Assembly (NCBI GenBank): GCA_963516675.1
Contig: CAUQBH010000009.1
Location: 1 to 64,000, forward strand
Length of the DNA stretch: 64,000 nt
Reading direction: 5' to 3'
DNA from: JABCPE02 sp963516675
GTDB taxonomy: Bacteria; Bacteroidota; Bacteroidia; Flavobacteriales; Weeksellaceae
Of this stretch, positions 60,219 through 64,000 are shown piece by piece (position 1 is the stretch's first letter; each line of letters begins with the position of its first letter). The notes under the pieces are model-generated. The model did not search any database, was not told the DNA's origin, and was given only the letters and a program-made list of their open reading frames with translations. Position numbers and translations under genes: made by a program.

Positions 60219-62015
60219 CTAATCATTCAGCTTCAGCACTGCCATAAATGCAGACTGAGGAACTTCTACACGCCCAATTTGTTTCATTTTTTTCTTTCCT
60301 TCTTTTTGTTTTTCAAGGAGTTTTCTCTTACGAGAGATGTCACCACCATAGCATTTTGCGGTTACATCTTTACGAAGGGCTTTTATGGTTTCTCGGGCGA
60401 TTACTTTAGTTCCCAAAGCCGCCTGAACCGCGATATCAAACTGCTGTCTCGGTATCAGTTCGCGAAGTTTTTCGCACATTTTTTTACCGATGTTATAGGC
60501 GTTAGAATCGTGTATCAGAGAAGAAAGCGCATCCACCATATCACCATTGATAAGGATATCCATTTTCACTAATTTAGATGGACGGAAGCCTATTGGGTGA
60601 TAGTCGAACGATGCATATCCTTTGGAAATAGATTTTAATCGGTCATAAAAATCAAACACCACCTCTGATAACGGCATATTGAAAATCAATTCCACTCGGT
60701 CAGAAGTCAAATAAGACTGATTAACGATTTCACCTCGTTTTTCTATACAAAGTGTCATCACAGCACCCACAAAATCGGACTTAGTAATGATAGAAGCCTT
60801 TATATACGGCTCTTCCACTCTGTCCATCGTGGTAGGGTCCATCATCTCGGATGGGTTGTTGATGAGGATAGGAACATCTGGTTCTTTCTTGGTGTAGCCG
60901 TGGTAAGATACATTGGGAACGGTAGTGATTACATTCATCCCAAATTCCCTGTCAAGACGCTCCTGAACAATCTCCATGTGAAGCATTCCAAGGAAACCAC
61001 ATCGGAAACCAAAGCCCAGCGCCGCCGAACTTTCCGCCTCGAAAACAAGCGAAGCATCATTCAGCCTTAGTTTTTCTAATGAAGCCCTAAGCTCCTCAAA
61101 ATCCTCAGATTCTATCGGATAAATCCCCGCAAACACCATCGGTTTCACCTCTTCGAATCCTTCTATTGGTGCAGGTGCTGGATTCTCAGCGGAAGTAATG
61201 GTGTCCCCCACTTTCACCTCACGGGCATCCTTTATCCCAGAAATGATGTAGCCTACATCTCCACATTTTATCTCTTGTTTAGGCGCTTGTTTTAGTTTCA
61301 AAGTTCCCACCTCATCGGCATCATAGGTACGGTCAGTAGCCATAAATTTCACTTTCTGCCCTTTCTTGATGCTTCCATTTACCACTTTGAAATAAGCCTC
61401 AATTCCTCTAAACGGATTAAACACAGAGTCAAAAATCAACGCCTGCAGCGGAGCATCTGGGTCGCCCTCTGGCGCTGGGATTCTCTCCACGATCTGCTCC
61501 AGAAGTTCTTTCACACCCGCTCCTGTTTTTCCAGAAACACGAAGAACATCCTCTGGCTTACAGCCCAAAAGATTGACAATTTCATCTGTAACCTCCTCAG
61601 GATTTGCCGAAGGAAGGTCTATTTTATTCAAAATTGGAATAATTTCCAAATCGTTTTCTAACGCCAAATAAAGATTGGAAATAGTCTGAGCCTGAATGCT
61701 TTGCGCTGCATCTACAATCAACAAAGCTCCTTCGCACGCCGCGATAGAACGCGAAACCTCATACGAGAAATCCACATGCCCAGGAGTGTCAATAAGGTTA
61801 AGAACATATTTCTCGCCCTTGTATTCGTAGTCCATCTGGATAGCGTGGGATTTTATGGTAATTCCTCGCTCCTTTTCCAAATCCATATCATCAAGAGTCT
61901 GCGCCTGCAACTCCCTCTGTGTCACTGTATTAGTATACTCCAAAAGTCGGTCTGCCAAGGTAGATTTACCATGGTCAATATGTGCAATGATGCAAAAATT
62001 TCTTATATTTTTCAT
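60219..62015 (-). CDS. lepA: Elongation factor 4 (LepA)
   Basis: 598 residues. GTPase motifs G1 AHIDHGKST at 11-19, G3 DTPGH and G4 NKID, the five-domain LepA layout and the LepA-only C-terminal domain (SFDYHPIGFRPSKLVKMDIL, KKMKQIGRVEVPQSAFMAVLKL). It back-translocates or remodels stalled ribosomes, mainly under stress. In the LepA domain R-rich SRKRKLLEKQKEGKKKM is the conserved tRNA contact. First of a possible unit with the lipoprotein gene and nrnA. Confidence 0.97.
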   Translation of the reverse strand: MKNIRNFCIIAHIDHGKSTLADRLLEYTNTVTQRELQAQTLDDMDLEKERGITIKSHAIQMDYEYKGEKYVLNLIDTPGHVDFSYEVSRSIAACEGALLIVDAAQSIQAQTISNLYLALENDLEIIPILNKIDLPSANPEEVTDEIVNLLGCKPEDVLRVSGKTGAGVKELLEQIVERIPAPEGDPDAPLQALIFDSVFNPFRGIEAYFKVVNGSIKKGQKVKFMATDRTYDADEVGTLKLKQAPKQEIKCGDVGYIISGIKDAREVKVGDTITSAENPAPAPIEGFEEVKPMVFAGIYPIESEDFEELRASLEKLRLNDASLVFEAESSAALGFGFRCGFLGMLHMEIVQERLDREFGMNVITTVPNVSYHGYTKKEPDVPILINNPSEMMDPTTMDRVEEPYIKASIITKSDFVGAVMTLCIEKRGEIVNQSYLTSDRVELIFNMPLSEVVFDFYDRLKSISKGYASFDYHPIGFRPSKLVKMDILINGDMVDALSSLIHDSNAYNIGKKMCEKLRELIPRQQFDIAVQAALGTKVIARETIKALRKDVTAKCYGGDISRKRKLLEKQKEGKKKMKQIGRVEVPQSAFMAVLKLND

Positions 62016-62034
62016 TTCAAAAATCAGTATCCTG

Positions 62035-62042
62035 CAAAGATA
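62035..62042 (-). promoter_or_regulatory. -7 element of lepA
   Basis: Minus strand TATCTTTG, perfect TAnnTTTG, with a TTG 22 bases upstream inside the adjoining terminator. Confidence 0.6.
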
Positions 62043-62046
62043 ACAA

Positions 62047-62075
62047 AAAAGAGACTGAAAAAATCAATCTCTTTT
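62047..62075 (-). terminator. Terminator after Spy-like gene
   Basis: AAAAGAGAcTGA, loop AAAAA, TCAaTCTCTTTT: 11 of 12 pairs; followed on the minus strand by T residues. It closes the sigma-factor unit and lies inside the lepA promoter. Confidence 0.75.
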
Positions 62076-62084
62076 GGTATAAAT

Positions 62085-62603
62085 TTATTTAGTCTTATGT
62101 TTGTCTTTATCGTGTTTATGCTTAAAGGAATCCTTGATTTCCTTTTCTATTTTATAAATTTTCAAAACCTGCTGTGGAGAAAGGTGTTCCAATAATTTTT
62201 TGGAATAAAATTTTCTGTTATCCAAAACCTTTTGAGCAACTTCAAAACCAAGGTTTATCTTTCTTAAAGCCTCTTCATCGGTCAGGTTTTTATGAGTATC
62301 CTCTGGCTTAAAGTTTTTTATAATATCGCCTTTAGCAGTGAAATATTCGCCGAGAACCTTCTCTACTGCTTCTTTTTTCTCACCAGAAAGCTCTAATTCT
62401 TTGGTGATTTTATTGATATTCAACTGCTGAATAAAAGCCATCTTCTCCTCATGGGTCATTTTTTCAAAATGATGAATATGGTTTTTCTTGTCCTCATGAT
62501 GCTTTTCATGGCGTTTTTCGTGAGATTTACTATGATGTTTCTGTGCAGAAACCAGCATTCCGAAAGATATGGCTAATAAGAAAAATATTTTTTTCATTTT
62601 CAA
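62085..62603 (-). CDS. His/Lys-rich Spy/CpxP-like periplasmic protein
   Basis: 172 residues. Sec signal peptide (MKMKKIFFLLAISFGMLVSAQ), then a His/Lys-rich segment (KHHSKSHEKRHEKHHEDKK, with HHFEK after), a helical domain with MTHEEKMAFIQQLNINKITKELELSGEKK and LSPQQVLKIYKIEKE, and a charged His/Lys tail. The helices fit the LTxxQ-type Spy/CpxP fold, a periplasmic chaperone or metal-response protein, but the match is loose. It is the third gene behind an ECF sigma factor and is probably part of its regulon. Start could be the second Met, two codons on. Confidence 0.7.
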   Translation of the reverse strand: MKMKKIFFLLAISFGMLVSAQKHHSKSHEKRHEKHHEDKKNHIHHFEKMTHEEKMAFIQQLNINKITKELELSGEKKEAVEKVLGEYFTAKGDIIKNFKPEDTHKNLTDEEALRKINLGFEVAQKVLDNRKFYSKKLLEHLSPQQVLKIYKIEKEIKDSFKHKHDKDKHKTK

Positions 62604-62612
62604 TGTTTTTAA

Positions 62613-63122
62613 TTAATATAAATCTAAAAAGGTATCTTGTTCATAATTAGTGGCTAACTCCTGAAGTTCCTCTTCGCTCATGACATTGAGAACCTCTTCC
62701 ATTTTGAGTTTTGTAGAAAGATTTTTTATTTTCTGCTCAGAAACAGCATCTAAACTCTGCCCTGCGAAAGATGTTTTTGATTCTGTATAGGGTTGATTCT
62801 CTACCGCTTCTTGATTTACAACATCTGCTTGATATTCAATGTTTTGTTCTTGATTTAGAGTAGAAATATTTTCAGTCTGAACCATCTGAGGATTTGGTAT
62901 CACTTCCACATTTTTATTTTTGAAATTTATAAAAAACGAAATCCCAAAAATCACCGCTATCGCCGCCGCAGAAGCCCACGCTGGGTTTATTTTAAACCTT
63001 TTCACAGGCTGTTTTTCCGCCCTTACCGTTTTATCTAAAACTTTTTCCTGCATTTCCTCGAAAAAGTTTTCTGGCAGTTCAGGCGTTTTTCGCTCCCATT
63101 TTTCTATATCTATTTTTTTCAT
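62613..63122 (-). CDS. Membrane anti-sigma-factor-like protein
   Basis: 169 residues with one membrane helix at about 48-68 (NPAWASAAAIAVIFGISFFI). The N-terminal 45 residues are cytoplasmic and begin MKKIDIEKWERKTPELPENFFEEM, a short acidic-basic segment where anti-sigma factors bind sigma. The C-terminal part is polar and rich in Gln, Asn and Glu. It has no zinc-binding anti-sigma motif. It starts two bases after the ECF sigma gene, which supports an anti-sigma role; the family itself I do not recognise. Confidence 0.65.
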   Translation of the reverse strand: MKKIDIEKWERKTPELPENFFEEMQEKVLDKTVRAEKQPVKRFKINPAWASAAAIAVIFGISFFINFKNKNVEVIPNPQMVQTENISTLNQEQNIEYQADVVNQEAVENQPYTESKTSFAGQSLDAVSEQKIKNLSTKLKMEEVLNVMSEEELQELATNYEQDTFLDLY

Positions 63123-63124
63123 TT

Positions 63125-63679
63125 TTAAAATTCTTCGCTATGGTCTAAAATATACTGTTCTATTTTGCTTTTCGCATAGTGATAGTTGGTTTTCAGTGTA
63201 CTTACGGACATATCCAAAATCTTGCTAATCTCCTCATATGGCAGGTCATCATAATACCTCAGCGTGAAAACCATCCGTTGTTTCTCCGGTAGCTTTTGTA
63301 TCGCATCTTGCAGTAAATCTTCTATCTCATCCGCATTTCTCCCACTATTTTCTGCTTTTTGGTTTTCTAGATAGACATCTGCATCCTGCTCCGTTTTCTG
63401 CATTTTTTTCACCTTGTTCAGATATTGCAGAGCCTCGTTAGACGCTATCCTGTAGAGCCATGTGTAGAGCTGGCTGTCTTTCTTGAATTGTGAAAAATTC
63501 TGATAGACTTTGATAAAAGTTTCCTGCAAAACATCCTTTGCGGCATCTTCATCATCGACCAGCCTACGAATATGCCAATACAACCGACTCTGATATGCAT
63601 TCATCATCATACAAAGTCCTTTTTCTTGACTTTCAGGACTTTGCATAAGAAGGATAATATCTTCATCTTTTACCTTCAT
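63125..63679 (-). CDS. ECF-type RNA polymerase sigma factor
   Basis: 184 residues from the ATG at 63679 (the open frame reaches 63748, but MKVKDEDIILLMQ is the normal sigma start). Region 2: SRLYWHIRRLVDDEDAAKDVLQETF; region 4: LPEKQRMVFTLRYYDDLPYEEISKILDMSVSTLKTNYHYAKSKIE. No region 3 and no C-terminal extension. It starts a three-gene unit with the membrane protein and the Spy-like gene. I find no perfect -7 box upstream, which may mean it is read from its own kind of promoter. Confidence 0.9.
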   Translation of the reverse strand: MKVKDEDIILLMQSPESQEKGLCMMMNAYQSRLYWHIRRLVDDEDAAKDVLQETFIKVYQNFSQFKKDSQLYTWLYRIASNEALQYLNKVKKMQKTEQDADVYLENQKAENSGRNADEIEDLLQDAIQKLPEKQRMVFTLRYYDDLPYEEISKILDMSVSTLKTNYHYAKSKIEQYILDHSEEF

Positions 63680-63825
63680 TGGGTTTCTATTTGTTTGATG
63701 ATTTTTTTTGCGAAAGGTTAAATCTAAATTTAAAAAAATTAAAAACAACCAACAATTATAACAACGAAAAAATGTCCAAAAGATAGATTCTTTCAGACAC
63801 TATTATTTTATTTTCAGAAGACAGA

Positions 63826-63981
63826 TTATCTTTTAGCTCTTGCTTCGCTAACTGTCAATCTTTTTCTTCCTTTTGCTCTTCTTGCAGCTAAAACTCTTCT
63901 ACCATTAGGTGTAGACATTCTTTCTCTAAACCCATGTTTGTTTCTTCTCTTTCTTTCTGATGGTTGGAATGTTCTTTTCAT
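63826..63981 (-). CDS. rpmH: 50S ribosomal protein L34
   Basis: 51 residues, complete. MKRTFQPSERKRRNKHGFRE, then the highly basic RAKGRKRLTVSEARAK end: the whole protein is the L34 family. It is a small rRNA-binding component of the large subunit near the exit-tunnel side. ATG at 63981, 19 bases from the window edge, so its promoter is mostly outside. The sigma-factor unit begins 147 bases downstream on the same strand. In many bacteria rpmH sits by dnaA and rnpA; here the window ends before that can be seen. Confidence 0.95.
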   Translation of the reverse strand: MKRTFQPSERKRRNKHGFRERMSTPNGRRVLAARRAKGRKRLTVSEARAKR

Positions 63982-64000
63982 TTTATATACTTTTTCTTGT

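Noticed and set aside
1..64000. CRISPR arrays, insertion sequences, prophage, tRNA or rRNA genes
   Set aside because: No regularly spaced repeats, transposase or integrase genes, phage genes, or tRNA-like TPsiC arms were found; intergenic gaps are short except 31469-31979.

Overview
The window looks like chromosomal DNA of a flavobacterium, most likely family Weeksellaceae (Chryseobacterium/Riemerella/Elizabethkingia relatives). Evidence: AT-rich sequence, a Bacteroidota -7 promoter element TAnnTTTG in front of almost every transcription unit, few recognisable Shine-Dalgarno sites, several SusD-style short lipoprotein signals (LSC), a type III pantothenate kinase, a DUF3467 gene after rpoC, and the block birA / rsfS-ftsH-LUD-cdsA-psd that I know from Flavobacteriia. 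No species can be named from the sequence alone.

Layout. 1-4300: a TetR-controlled CPBP protease gene (cut by the window edge), a tandem duplication of a whole promoter-lipoprotein-terminator unit, and a second CPBP protease. 4400-12990: acyltransferase, aspS, a ZIP metal transporter, a third lipoprotein of the same family, an RNA methyltransferase, a TPR protein, an unknown two-repeat protein and an RDD membrane protein. 13030-17590: glmM, a complete feoA-feoB-small Cys-rich protein ferrous iron operon, and ogt. 17610-22800: DKNYY protein, NatAB-like ABC exporter, YhcC-like radical SAM protein. 22900-33900: rpoB-rpoC-DUF3467, divergent trigger factor, ClbS-like protein. 33940-41570: metzincin-like secreted protein, dprA, mnmA, small unknowns, coaX, M1 peptidase. 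41690-45670: pabB-pabC, a lipocalin-like lipoprotein, tadA, a polytopic membrane protein. 45820-52000: TetR-TolC-MFP-RND efflux operon. 52125-58774: LptF/G permease, birA, rsfS, ftsH, LUD protein, cdsA, psd. 58808-63981: nrnA, lipoprotein, lepA, then an ECF sigma / membrane anti-sigma-like / His-rich Spy-like trio, and rpmH at the edge.

How it fits together. Most of the window is housekeeping (translation, transcription, folate, phospholipid, tRNA modification) interrupted by small accessory genes. Two of these accessory genes are bordered by a diverged copy of the end of the neighbouring core gene: the start of the TPR gene is repeated on the far side of the unknown gene at 11740-12300, and the end of coaX is repeated beyond the lipoprotein at 38216-38896. 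This is the most unusual structural signal I see and suggests a shared way of acquiring genes, perhaps by transformation with homologous ends. Other points of interest are a TetR operator palindrome beside a perfect promoter, a 12-bp perfect palindrome carrying two opposed -7 boxes between the M1 peptidase and pabB, a terminator hairpin formed from the abutting 3' ends of two convergent genes, and an rpoBC operon that is not preceded by rplJL and has a long leader. I see no CRISPR array, insertion sequence, prophage, tRNA or rRNA, and no clear new multi-gene system.
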